From: JAJXTN01 sp038230895
GTDB lineage: Bacteria > Patescibacteriota > Saccharimonadia > Saccharimonadales > UBA4665
Assembly: GCA_038230895.1 (NCBI GenBank)
Contig: JBBRMJ010000001.1
Coordinates: 62,001 to 126,000, forward strand
Direction: 5' to 3'
Length of the DNA stretch: 64,000 nucleotides
Made by a program: the position numbers and the translations under genes. Position 1 is the first letter of the stretch. Each line of letters starts with the position of its first letter. The notes below the pieces were generated by a model, which had not been told where the DNA came from, searched no databases, and worked only from the letters and a program-made list of their open reading frames with translations. Positions 17,769 to 26,511 of this stretch are shown piece after piece.

Positions 17769-19070
17769 CTAGAATGTGCCAGTGGCAATCATGCTTAAGT
17801 TGGCGGTGTAAATACCGGCCGGGGTGGTCAAGGCTGAAGTAGCGGCGAAGATATACTGATTGTCGGCCCGGTAGACTGGGCTCGCAGTGCTAGCAACTGT
17901 ACTACCATAGGTACTCGTGATGTTATTCCCTGCAGTGGTGTTATCCATTCCGTAGTATACCGGTGGTGCTAAGGCGGTGTGGGTCGTGTCATTGTAGTTC
18001 AGCGTGGGTGTTAGGCTACCAATCGTACCAATACCACCAGCACCAGTTGTACCAATACCACTCGTTGGGGTGTAGGTGTCAGCGTAAAGGCCGAAGCCAG
18101 CAGTTCCGGCAACGAGATTAGATGTTCCGGTAGCACCAGCATTTATGGCTGGGATGGCACAGGTGGTGCCACTGTCAGCACTCAAACCACCACAGGTTAG
18201 ATTGCCATTGCGCATTTTGATGACTGCACCATTGGTGGCATTGGTCGATAATTGCGTCCATATACTACCCGTATCCACCTGATTGGACGTCAATATCGGC
18301 GTCGGTGAGCCATGACCGAGCGTCAAGGCCGGCAAATTAGAGGCTACAGTCGGGTCACTACAGTCATTGTTGGTGATCCAGGTCGCAGGATCAGCTTTAG
18401 TCACACAGAATGTCAACTGTTCCTGAACGCGAGCGGTGATAGTGATGACGTTGGTCGTGCTCATGGCGATGCCACCATAGTCGACAAAGTTACCAATGCT
18501 GGTGGCACTGGCGTAGGTACCCCAAGTCGTGTTGGTATAAGTGTACATACGAGCATAGAACGTGCCGACGGTGCTGGTGTTGGTGATAGCATTGAGCTCG
18601 AATTTCTGATTACTCGATGCCTGGATATCGTGTCCGCTGACGCCGTCATCGGCTAGTTTGACACGACCGGCAGCGTTGGTTACGGTCCAGTTGTTCGCTG
18701 CAACACCCACTTGACCAGTGCTCGTCGTGTTCGTCAGCGTTGCGCCGACAGCAGTAAATGATGTCGGGGTCGTGCAAGTGTCGTTAATAATCGGGTCCTC
18801 GCTACAAAAGTCGATAACCATACTGGAGGTTTGGGCTGTGGCCGTGAATGCAACCCGATAGGTCACATTGAGTCCACTACCGACGCCAGATGTAATTGAA
18901 CCGCCGCTGGCCGTCGAATCGCTAATGGTAATACTGCGTGTTGATAGCTGAGCAGCTGCGGCCCGACCTGGCTGTAACAGAGGTAGTCCAGCGAAGAACA
19001 GCAATGCTGCCATCATCGTATACAGGACTCTTCGTACTGCCCGAATGTTGTTCGTGAGCGGTGTATTCAT
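17769..19070 (-). CDS. Exported beta-rich surface protein (paralogue)
   Basis: 433 residues, very rich in Thr, Ser, Ala and Asn. The signal peptide ends around residue 39. The shared block is VIDFCSEDPIINDTCTTP; FVDYGGIAMSTTNVITITARV matches the downstream paralogue. The longer C-terminal half has Gly/Thr-rich low-complexity stretches and ends GIYTANLSMIATGTF. Likely secreted or loosely wall-bound. No enzyme motif. Confidence 0.7.
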   Translation of the reverse strand: MNTPLTNNIRAVRRVLYTMMAALLFFAGLPLLQPGRAAAAQLSTRSITISDSTASGGSITSGVGSGLNVTYRVAFTATAQTSSMVIDFCSEDPIINDTCTTPTSFTAVGATLTNTTSTGQVGVAANNWTVTNAAGRVKLADDGVSGHDIQASSNQKFELNAITNTSTVGTFYARMYTYTNTTWGTYASATSIGNFVDYGGIAMSTTNVITITARVQEQLTFCVTKADPATWITNNDCSDPTVASNLPALTLGHGSPTPILTSNQVDTGSIWTQLSTNATNGAVIKMRNGNLTCGGLSADSGTTCAIPAINAGATGTSNLVAGTAGFGLYADTYTPTSGIGTTGAGGIGTIGSLTPTLNYNDTTHTALAPPVYYGMDNTTAGNNITSTYGSTVASTASPVYRADNQYIFAATSALTTPAGIYTANLSMIATGTF

Positions 19071-19173
19071 TTTTACTGTAGTGGTTTTTGTTTAGACTCT
19101 ACCCGGCAATATTATCACGCTTGTGATTAGTCAACAAGTATTTTTAGCCTGTATGGTTAAAGTTATCCACAGC

Positions 19174-19911
19174 TTAGTATCGTCCAGTCGCGACGAGCAC
19201 GTGATGGGTGACATAGGTTCCGCCCGGCGTGACGTTACTCACATTGAATATATATGAGACTGTGTAGCTGGTGGCACTCGTGCTGGCAGACGAGAACACT
19301 AAGGTATCACCCTTGAGGTATTTATAGAGGTTGGGGGTACTATAATCGGCTGAAACTTGTCCGAAACTAAAGGTATTGTCAGGGTTGTAAGCGGGATTCG
19401 CGCCGAAACTTGTCGGTACTGTATTGGCAACCAAGTTAATCCCGAACTGTTCCGAACCAACGCTAGAGGCTGTCGGCGTGGTCAAGCCTTGCATGGTGTA
19501 GCTATTGTTGGTTGGCGGATCGGAGGCATTTATGACTGTGTAGCCGTGGGCGAGGTAGGCCTTCACTGAGAACGTCGCGGTTGCGGTCTTGGTTGTCGTT
19601 GGTGTCAGTGTGCCCAGACTCACATTGGTATTGCTGACGTTAAACTCAATATAGGGCGTGCGATCGGTGTTAAAGCCACCTTGGGCTTGAAAATTAGCGC
19701 TACTGGTATTGCCGACCGTGACTTCACCCGCCGATTGTTTAGAACAAAAATTGGTCGAACAGGCGTTCAATTCTCCGCCGCTACCAAAGAAAACTTCGTT
19801 GAGTTGATAATTATTCGACGATGTCTGAGCCGCCAGAGCCATGGCCGGAGCCAACAGCAAGGCGAACAGGGCGAATAAGCTACTTTTTATTGTTTGTTTC
19901 CAGCGTGTCAC
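19174..19911 (-). CDS. Exported Thr/Ser-rich protein
   Basis: About 245 residues from a GTG at 19911, chosen because the signal peptide (VTRWKQTIKSSLFALFALLL) begins there; the frame is open back to 20013, but that part is Arg/Pro-rich and unlike an export signal. After the signal come ACSTNFCSKQ, FNTDRTPYIEFNVSNT and a beta-rich body, ending SYIFNVSNVTPGGTYVTHHV. This ending resembles those of the two upstream-type paralogues, so it probably belongs to the same surface-protein family. The start is uncertain. Confidence 0.65.
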   Translation of the reverse strand: MTRWKQTIKSSLFALFALLLAPAMALAAQTSSNNYQLNEVFFGSGGELNACSTNFCSKQSAGEVTVGNTSSANFQAQGGFNTDRTPYIEFNVSNTNVSLGTLTPTTTKTATATFSVKAYLAHGYTVINASDPPTNNSYTMQGLTTPTASSVGSEQFGINLVANTVPTSFGANPAYNPDNTFSFGQVSADYSTPNLYKYLKGDTLVFSSASTSATSYTVSYIFNVSNVTPGGTYVTHHVLVATGRY

Positions 19912-20098
19912 GATATATGTATCATGCTGCAAACAGGTCGAAAAAGCAACGCTGGGAGCAGATGGAATACCGGCTCTGGACCGGGAACGGGGAGCAGGGC
20001 GAGCTTCGACCATCTGAATGCCTCATCGTCGGTTAGCTATCTCTGACGCCGAGTTTCTAGTATCATAGTGGTACTAGGGTAAGCATAAGGTTTTAGAC

Positions 20099-21097
20099 AT
20101 GGATGAACCAAAGCCGGCTGCGCCGGATATCGACGCCGAGGTTAGTGCTGATTCGCTCGAGTCACCTGATACTGCAACGACTGAGTTGACAAGCACCGAC
20201 GCCACCAGTGGTAGTGTGGGGGACGGTAAATCTGAGTCGGGCAAGAAAGCGTCGGGTGGGCTGAAGCAGAAATTGCGCCAATTCAACCTCTACCTCCTGC
20301 TGTTTATCTTCATACTGATCATCGGTGGTCTCATTATTACGATAGCCTATTTCCAAAGCCAAAAAGCCTCCACCAGCAGCACTTTGAAAACGCAGAGCTT
20401 GACCCAACAAACACTCAAACAAGTGGCCAGCAGTGATGCCACGGTTGGCAATGCCCAGCAAGTCTTGAATGTCGAATCCAGCGCTGTCTTTGCCGGTAAG
20501 GTGCTGGTGCGGGAAGACCTAGAGGTGGCAGGCAACTTACAGATTGGCGGTACCGTCGCACTGACCGATTTGACCGTTTCTGGCGCGACCGCTGTCGGAC
20601 AGTTGTCCGTCAGCAAAGACCTAGCGCTGACCGGTAATGCCGCGATCCAAGGTTCAGCCACAATTGCAAAAAGCTTACAAGTTAATGGTGCCGGTACGTT
20701 TAGTGGCCCATTATCGGCGCCACAGATCACCACCCCAAGTCTGCAATTAAACGGCGACCTCGTGCTTACCCACCATATTTTAGCCGGCGGCGCCAGCCCG
20801 GGCCGCAGCAATGGACCGGCACTCGGCAGTGGCGGTACAGCGACGGTGGGCGGCTCTGACACCAGCGGATCAGTCACAATCAACACTGGTAGTAGCCCCG
20901 CAGCCGGTTGCTTTATAACGGTTAGCTTTACCAGCAATTTTGCTTCGACGCCACGGGTGATTGTCACACCAGTCGGTTCAGCTGCGGGCAGTCTGGCCTA
21001 CTACGTATCGCGTAATACCACCAGCTTCAGTATTTGTGACGCCACGGCACCGCCATCCGGCAGCTCCTTCGGCTTCGACTACTTCGTTGTCGACTAA
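20099..21097 (+). CDS. Single-pass protein with exported beta-solenoid
   Basis: 332 residues. An acidic Ser/Thr-rich cytosolic segment (1-55), one membrane helix (about 68-88, LYLLLFIFILIIGGLIITIA) and an exported region follow. Residues about 120-225 repeat a short hydrophobic pattern (VAGNLQIGGTVALTDLTVSG; SVSKDLALTGNAAIQGSATI) as in bactofilin or phage-tail beta-solenoids. The C-terminus is a small Gly/Ser-rich beta domain with two cysteines. It stands alone on the plus strand between minus-strand blocks. Structural surface protein; role unknown. Confidence 0.75.
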   Translation: MDEPKPAAPDIDAEVSADSLESPDTATTELTSTDATSGSVGDGKSESGKKASGGLKQKLRQFNLYLLLFIFILIIGGLIITIAYFQSQKASTSSTLKTQSLTQQTLKQVASSDATVGNAQQVLNVESSAVFAGKVLVREDLEVAGNLQIGGTVALTDLTVSGATAVGQLSVSKDLALTGNAAIQGSATIAKSLQVNGAGTFSGPLSAPQITTPSLQLNGDLVLTHHILAGGASPGRSNGPALGSGGTATVGGSDTSGSVTINTGSSPAAGCFITVSFTSNFASTPRVIVTPVGSAAGSLAYYVSRNTTSFSICDATAPPSGSSFGFDYFVVD

Positions 21098-21129
21098 ATC
21101 CGGCTCACAATGACTAAATAACCCTCTCG

Positions 21130-21516
21130 CTATACGTCCAGGAAGACAATAACTTTATCGGCTTTGACGTGCATGATACCACCAGAGATCCGGATCTTCT
21201 GTTCGCCATTCTTGACGGTTCGCACCACCATTTCACAAGGGCTGAGCAATGAAATAAAATTATGGTGCCGGGGTAGGATGTCGAATGGACCAGTATCATT
21301 TTCGGCGCTCAAGCTAAAAGCCAGACCATCATAATACTCACGGAATGGTGAATAGACTTTCACCTCCATGTTGAGCGCACTTCCCTGCTTGGAGTCGCTA
21401 AAATCGGCGACTGCCTGCGCCTTCTCGGTTTCCTCTTTCGTTAGGGGCGCAGCAACATCACCGAGAACTTTTTTATCATCAACATTGGAGTCCATAATAG
21501 CGGCCTTAGACCACAA
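21130..21516 (-). CDS. atpC: ATP synthase epsilon subunit
   Basis: Central-stalk subunit of F1. 128 residues, with an N-terminal extension of about 42 residues before the beta-sandwich (MEVKVYSPFREYYDGLAFSL; GPFDILPRHHNFISLL is the typical family phrase). It lacks most of the C-terminal helical hairpin that inhibits ATP hydrolysis in other bacteria, ending at VKADKVIVFLDV. It follows atpD by a short overlap at the end of the cluster. Confidence 0.88.
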   Translation of the reverse strand: MWSKAAIMDSNVDDKKVLGDVAAPLTKEETEKAQAVADFSDSKQGSALNMEVKVYSPFREYYDGLAFSLSAENDTGPFDILPRHHNFISLLSPCEMVVRTVKNGEQKIRISGGIMHVKADKVIVFLDV

Positions 21517-22810
21517 TCTCTTCGATACTCTTCAAGGTCTCTTCCCGTGTGAAGAAGTCTCCGGGTACACCAGTGTGTTTGGTCATGACATTCATATTCT
21601 GGGTAAAGTTAGCAATCAGCTTTTTGGCTTTTGCATAATCAGCTCGGTCGGCCGGTGACAGCTCGTTCTCGCCGATGATAGCAATGATGCCCTTCAGGGA
21701 TTCATATTTCTGCAGCAAAGCCTGGACTTGGACACTGAGCAGGTAATGACGATCCCCTACAACCTCTGGTGTCAGCAATGACGATGTGGTGATGTTCAGG
21801 TCAACAGCCGGTCGAATACCCTGCTCGGCGACTTTACGGGAAAGTACGATGATGGAATCCATTTCATGCTGAATGAATTGCACGGCGGGGTCGGAGATGT
21901 CATCGGCTGGGACATAAATCGTCTGAACCGAGGTAATCGAACCGTTTTCATTGGAACTCAAGCGGTCTTGCAGTACTTTGACATCAGAAAAGACTGTCGG
22001 CTCGTAGCCACCCTCGTTTGGTATCTGGTCCAGGATGGTAGACAGCTCGTTACGGGCTTGGATGTATCGAAACATGTTATCGGCGAAGAACAGGATATCT
22101 TTGTGGAGTTCATCACGAAAATACTCAGCTGCTGCCGTCGCAGAAATGCCGATGAGTGAACGTTGGACTGGATTTTCATTCATCTGCGCAAAGAACATGC
22201 AGGTGTTTTTGAGCAGGTCATTCTCTTTCAGCGTCATGTAGAGTTCGTGACCTTCACGGATACGCTCACCGATACCGGCGAAGAACGACAGACCACTCCC
22301 AGAGCGAGCAATGTTGTTAATGAGCTCCATGGTGAGCACCGTTTTACCGACACCGGCACCACCGATAATACCAATCTTACGACCCTTGACGAAGGGCGTG
22401 AAGAAATCCATAACCTTGATACCAGTTTCCAGAATTTCAGGTTTCGAGACTGAGAAGTCGGTACTGCGAGGCGGCAGCTTCAAAATATCTTTGCGCTTAA
22501 CGTCGTCGCCGGTAATTGCTGGCTGACCATCAAGCGGGTCCCCGAGCGCATTCAGAATCCGGCCGATGGTAATTTCACCGAGCGGGATTTCAATTCCCTT
22601 ATGGGTACGCTCCACCGGCATACCTTTGGTCAGACGCAAATCACTGCGTACGTTCAGACAGAAGGCGATCCCACCCGGCTCAAGGTGATCAACGAGTAGC
22701 TGGGTATCAAAACCATTCTGAACGGCCACTAATTCATTAACGCTCGGAGGATCATTGTCGAACTGTGCCCGAACAATCAAATCTTTGACGGTGGTAATAA
22801 CGCCTGCCAT
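21506..22810 (-). CDS. atpD: ATP synthase beta subunit
   Basis: Catalytic F1 subunit, 434 residues. Walker A GGAGVGKT lies at about 150-157. The family phrase usually written GVGERTREG appears as GIGERIREG, and the adenine pocket/DELSEED-type region reads GENELSPADRADY. The N-terminal barrel and C-terminal helical domain are present but compact. It abuts atpG (stop/start overlap) and overlaps atpC. Confidence 0.95.
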   Translation of the reverse strand: MAGVITTVKDLIVRAQFDNDPPSVNELVAVQNGFDTQLLVDHLEPGGIAFCLNVRSDLRLTKGMPVERTHKGIEIPLGEITIGRILNALGDPLDGQPAITGDDVKRKDILKLPPRSTDFSVSKPEILETGIKVMDFFTPFVKGRKIGIIGGAGVGKTVLTMELINNIARSGSGLSFFAGIGERIREGHELYMTLKENDLLKNTCMFFAQMNENPVQRSLIGISATAAAEYFRDELHKDILFFADNMFRYIQARNELSTILDQIPNEGGYEPTVFSDVKVLQDRLSSNENGSITSVQTIYVPADDISDPAVQFIQHEMDSIIVLSRKVAEQGIRPAVDLNITTSSLLTPEVVGDRHYLLSVQVQALLQKYESLKGIIAIIGENELSPADRADYAKAKKLIANFTQNMNVMTKHTGVPGDFFTREETLKSIEEIVV

Positions 22811-23673
22811 TAGGTTGCCGCTCCCAGTTTGGCTTTTTTGATACCGTTAATGATCTCTTTGAGGCGCTCGTCCTTAATCCCACGCTTTGCCCGGTTGAAA
22901 TCCAGGTGGAGGTCGGCTTTTGATTCATCAGCCCGTTGATGCGACGCACTCATGGCTCGGAAGCGTGAGGCATATTGAGCCAGTTTGGACTCCAGGATGA
23001 GCTGACTGATGGCAATTTGCATCATTGAGCGTTCAAGGTGGGCCGCCACGGTGTAGGTGGACGGTTCAAATATATAATTTTCGTCACTGATAATATCTTC
23101 TGGTTTGTCGGTGGTGTTCCCCCGCTCTTTGACCGCCATCGATAACTCAATCCGTTTGACATCCTGGACCATCAGCGAGATGTATTCTTGATAATACATT
23201 TTGGTAGTTTTATACTGCTGCACTTCACGAATAATCGGCGTAACATTGATATTTTGGTCCTTGGTTGGCAGCTTAAAGTACTTCTTATAGGTGATCCCAC
23301 GCTGTGCGAGCTGAACCGCGCCGTGGTGACCAATAGTGATAATGTCATTTCGATCTTTGTCGTAGTCTTTGAGCATTAGCTGGACCAATTTCTGGTCAAT
23401 ATCACCACTAAAGCCTCCCTCGGCAGTGATGATAATCAATAACTCTTTGTCAATAATCGCTGCGTCATTCTTATCACGACCGAAACTGAATAAGGCATCA
23501 ACGCGAAGCTGTGAATATATTTGCCATAACGCGTCGAAAAACTTAGTCGATTGCAGTACCTGGTTCTTGATTTGGGCGATACGCATGCTAGCAATGCCCT
23601 CGAAAACACTGGTCAGCTCAACCAGTGTGGCCATGGATACTTCATCTCGCTCGATTTCACTTGGGCGTTTCAT
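22810..23673 (-). CDS. atpG: ATP synthase gamma subunit
   Basis: Rotor shaft of F1, 287 residues. The N-terminal helix MKRPSEIERDEVSMATLVEL and the C-terminal helix with AMSASHQRADESKADLHLDF correspond to the paired coiled coil; the Rossmann-like middle contains LLIIITAEGGFSGDIDQKLV. The N-terminus is less conserved than in model bacteria (the usual I+RI start is replaced), but length and position between alpha and beta are standard. Confidence 0.93.
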   Translation of the reverse strand: MKRPSEIERDEVSMATLVELTSVFEGIASMRIAQIKNQVLQSTKFFDALWQIYSQLRVDALFSFGRDKNDAAIIDKELLIIITAEGGFSGDIDQKLVQLMLKDYDKDRNDIITIGHHGAVQLAQRGITYKKYFKLPTKDQNINVTPIIREVQQYKTTKMYYQEYISLMVQDVKRIELSMAVKERGNTTDKPEDIISDENYIFEPSTYTVAAHLERSMMQIAISQLILESKLAQYASRFRAMSASHQRADESKADLHLDFNRAKRGIKDERLKEIINGIKKAKLGAAT

Positions 23674-25250
23674 GCTTTAGCCTCGGCAAGTTCTTTGTCC
23701 TTGGCTTCGGCCTTCTTGTCGTCCTTGTCCTTGGCCTTGTCACCATCAGCCTTGTCGTTTTTCTTGGTTGCTTCAACCTGAGCTTCAGGCGCAGCTTCGG
23801 CGGGTTTAGCCGCTGTTGGTGCACCCTTCATTTCCACCAAACATTTGGCTTTTAGCTCAGCCCGCACAGCATCATATTCCTCGTCCTTAGTGACTTTGAC
23901 GGAATATTCTGCAACGTGCAATTTGAGTGCGTTCAGGTCAAGATCCTCGCCATCTGGTAGATTGAGCACGAGATCCAGCATCAATTGCTGTGACATCAGC
24001 GAAAACGTGTCCGATGGACTCTGGGTTAGAATCTCAAAGATACGTTTACCAGTATTTAGGGCTCGTTTGGCCTCGACAGCAAGCTCTGATCCGAAGTGCG
24101 AAAACTCTTCGGCTTGACGATAATCTGCCAGAATTTTCAATGTCTGAGCGGCCAATGCCTTCTGTCGCTTATTGTGGCCGGCACCCCCAGCTCGGGTCAC
24201 GCTGAGGCCCATACTGACGGCGGGTCGGATACCAGAGCGGAAGGTCTGCATGTCGAGAATCCATTGCCCGTCGGTGATGGACATGATGTTGGTCGGCAGG
24301 AAGGCTGTGATATCACCACTGGCGGCATGCACCACCGGTACACAGGTCAAACAACTGCCATTGCGATCAAGCCGACCAGCCCGTTCAAGCAGACTGGAGT
24401 GGGCATAGAACATGTCTCCAGGATAAGAGTCCCGACCCGGGCTCACCCCGGATAACAGCGCCACTTCTCGGTAGGCATGGGCATGACTGGTCAAATCGTC
24501 ATAAATAATAATCGTATCTTGATCACACTTTTGCCAGAGGTACTCAGCCATCGAGCAGGCCACATAGGGAGCGATGTAACTCATAATCAACGACTCGAAC
24601 ATGGTCGAGACCACGACGATAGCCTTCTCAATGCCACCATTCTCTTGCAAACGAGTCAGCAGGGTGTCAACATCGCTACGTCGCTTGGCAATCAGGCAAT
24701 ACACCACAATTTGATCAGTATTCTTCTGATTGATCGTCAATTGGGTAACCAACGTACTTTTACCAGACTTGCTGTCACCGAGTAGCGCCATGCGCTGGCC
24801 ACGGACCATGGGAAATAGGGCGTCAATTGCCGTCACGCCACTCTCCAGCTGATCTTCGACCAAACGCCGTTCATACAATGAAGGCGCCACATTGAAGACT
24901 GGCCAGACCGCATCGGCTGCAATTGGTCCTTTGCCGTCCAGCGGATCGCCGGTAACTGATACAACTCGACCGATGAAATCTTTGCCGACTTTGGTCACCA
25001 GCTCTTGGTGCTGGAGCACGGCCATGAGACCAGTGCGCAGACTCTCAGAGCCAAGATGCAAGATGACGGTATAATCAGCTAGCACCTGGTGCACAAAGCC
25101 CTTACTGCCATCCTCGAACATTACCAGGGCGTGGACGGCAATCGGCTGAAGACCTCGGACCTTGACCAAGAACTTTTCAACCGCAATAACTTCACCAACT
25201 GGATTGCCAGCTTTAACCAACTTGTCGAAGTGTTGATTGCCCGTGCTCAT
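23670..25250 (-). CDS. atpA: ATP synthase alpha subunit with charged C-terminal tail
   Basis: Non-catalytic F1 subunit, 526 residues. The nucleotide-binding loop is GDSKSGKST at about 158-166 in place of the common GDRQTGKT. The phrase SYPGDMFYAHSSLLERAGRL is diagnostic of alpha. After the normal C-terminal helices there is an extra tail of about 50 residues composed mostly of Ala, Lys, Glu and Asp (KKNDKADGDKAKDKDDKK), likely disordered. The stop overlaps the start of atpG by ATGA. Confidence 0.95.
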   Translation of the reverse strand: MSTGNQHFDKLVKAGNPVGEVIAVEKFLVKVRGLQPIAVHALVMFEDGSKGFVHQVLADYTVILHLGSESLRTGLMAVLQHQELVTKVGKDFIGRVVSVTGDPLDGKGPIAADAVWPVFNVAPSLYERRLVEDQLESGVTAIDALFPMVRGQRMALLGDSKSGKSTLVTQLTINQKNTDQIVVYCLIAKRRSDVDTLLTRLQENGGIEKAIVVVSTMFESLIMSYIAPYVACSMAEYLWQKCDQDTIIIYDDLTSHAHAYREVALLSGVSPGRDSYPGDMFYAHSSLLERAGRLDRNGSCLTCVPVVHAASGDITAFLPTNIMSITDGQWILDMQTFRSGIRPAVSMGLSVTRAGGAGHNKRQKALAAQTLKILADYRQAEEFSHFGSELAVEAKRALNTGKRIFEILTQSPSDTFSLMSQQLMLDLVLNLPDGEDLDLNALKLHVAEYSVKVTKDEEYDAVRAELKAKCLVEMKGAPTAAKPAEAAPEAQVEATKKNDKADGDKAKDKDDKKAEAKDKELAEAKA

Positions 25251-25762
25251 GCCACTGGTTCCTTATCTGTCAACTTACTCATTAACAGATCACGCTTATC
25301 GAGGAAGTCCTGGCGCAAAGAAAAGTCAAAATATTGATTGGTGCTCCTGACAATACAACCAGCGCCTAGATTAGGCTGCAAGCCGATCGTCAGTAGTACC
25401 AAGGGGTGGATCTCGCGTCGTAACCAAGCCATTAACTTCTCGGTGAAAGCCGGGTTCGGGTCCGCGCTAAAACTGATATGAAGTAAGGGCGCCTGGGCTT
25501 TGACCAAAGCTAGTAATTCCTGCAATTGTTTGCGCTCCGCTGGCACTAAGAGATTGAGCTTATTGAGCTCAACCGTCTGTCCCAGCAATTGGCTCAAACT
25601 GGGTAATTGGGTAGCTGGCGCCTTGGTGCGGAGTTCAACTGCGAGGAGTTGATTATCGATTCCGTCCAACTCTCGCGCTAATCGACCAACGTCAACTGGC
25701 CCAACCACCAGGAGCGGTAGTCCAACAATATGTTTGGGTATACTTTTTTCATTAGGCGCCAC
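25247..25762 (-). CDS. atpH: ATP synthase delta-like subunit
   Basis: 171 residues, located between b and alpha as atpH normally is. The C-terminal phrase GLQPNLGAGCIVRSTNQYFD (a hydrophobic strand then Gly-rich turn) matches the end of OSCP/delta; the N-terminal helical half is divergent. Overlaps atpA by ATGA and atpF by 11 nt. Role: peripheral stalk, joining F1 to the b subunit. Confidence 0.75.
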   Translation of the reverse strand: MAPNEKSIPKHIVGLPLLVVGPVDVGRLARELDGIDNQLLAVELRTKAPATQLPSLSQLLGQTVELNKLNLLVPAERKQLQELLALVKAQAPLLHISFSADPNPAFTEKLMAWLRREIHPLVLLTIGLQPNLGAGCIVRSTNQYFDFSLRQDFLDKRDLLMSKLTDKEPVA

Positions 25763-26378
25763 TCTGGATATCCTCCAGAATTGCTTTTTTGTTGGCTTCC
25801 AGGTCCGCTAAGATGTATTCCAGCTGATCAGTCAAATCTATCTGGTCACCAATGGCTGCAAGGACGTAGTGATTCACAATATCAGTCATATTCTGCTCAA
25901 AACGGTCGATAAGGTGCTTCTTCTCAGCTTTCATTTCCTCTTGAACCTGTTGACCCATCATCTGGCGCTGTTCATCAATGGCGGTATTCGTCTTTTGGAT
26001 TGATTCGATTGCCAATTGCTTGGCATCCATAATCGACTCTTCGTACTTATTGAACTCCTCCTGCAGCTTGCGCGTAATCTCGGTCTTCATGTACTCGTTG
26101 AGCTGAGATGTCGTCAGGCGCAAGTCTTGTTGCAGGAACATGGCATTTTCACCAATAATTTTTTCGAAGTGCAGCCGGCCACGATTGCGGAGTTCTTCAC
26201 GGAACTCTTCATTGAAGACATGCTCAACATCTTCTTTGGCGGCTTGTTCAAGCGAATCCACCACCGGCTTTTGATTCGCCTTGGCAGCGCCACGACCGAC
26301 GCGGACTGCCAGCCATACAAAGGCTATGCCTACGCTCGCCAGGGTCGCCAGGATTAATACTAACCACCAGATTGTCAT
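25752..26378 (-). CDS. atpF: ATP synthase b-like subunit
   Basis: 208 residues: one N-terminal membrane helix (about 3-26, IWWLVLILATLASVGIAFVW) and a long charged helix to the end (ITRKLQEEFNKYEESIMDAK). This is the layout of the F0 b subunit but is longer than the usual ~160, and the N-terminal motif is unlike the common one, so the assignment rests on architecture and on position upstream of atpH-atpA. Confidence 0.75.
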   Translation of the reverse strand: MTIWWLVLILATLASVGIAFVWLAVRVGRGAAKANQKPVVDSLEQAAKEDVEHVFNEEFREELRNRGRLHFEKIIGENAMFLQQDLRLTTSQLNEYMKTEITRKLQEEFNKYEESIMDAKQLAIESIQKTNTAIDEQRQMMGQQVQEEMKAEKKHLIDRFEQNMTDIVNHYVLAAIGDQIDLTDQLEYILADLEANKKAILEDIQSGA

Positions 26379-26442
26379 GTTTGTTTACCCACCATAGTCA
26401 TAGGAGTTCGAGTTTTGCCTTGTATTGCCTTGGTCTTCGAAC

Positions 26443-26475
26443 GCCGATATTCCCTTATTCTTACGCGAATATGGC
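26443..26475. other. Intergenic hairpin upstream of atpF
   Basis: GCCGATATTC (26443-26452) pairs with GAATATGGC (26467-26475), with one unpaired base, across a 14-nt loop. It lies in the 133-bp gap between atpF and the preceding exported-protein gene. No T-tract, so it is more likely an mRNA processing or stability site than a terminator. Confidence 0.4.
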
Positions 26476-26511
26476 AAGTTTCAGCCTTCCGAGACTACCG
26501 TCCACAAAATG

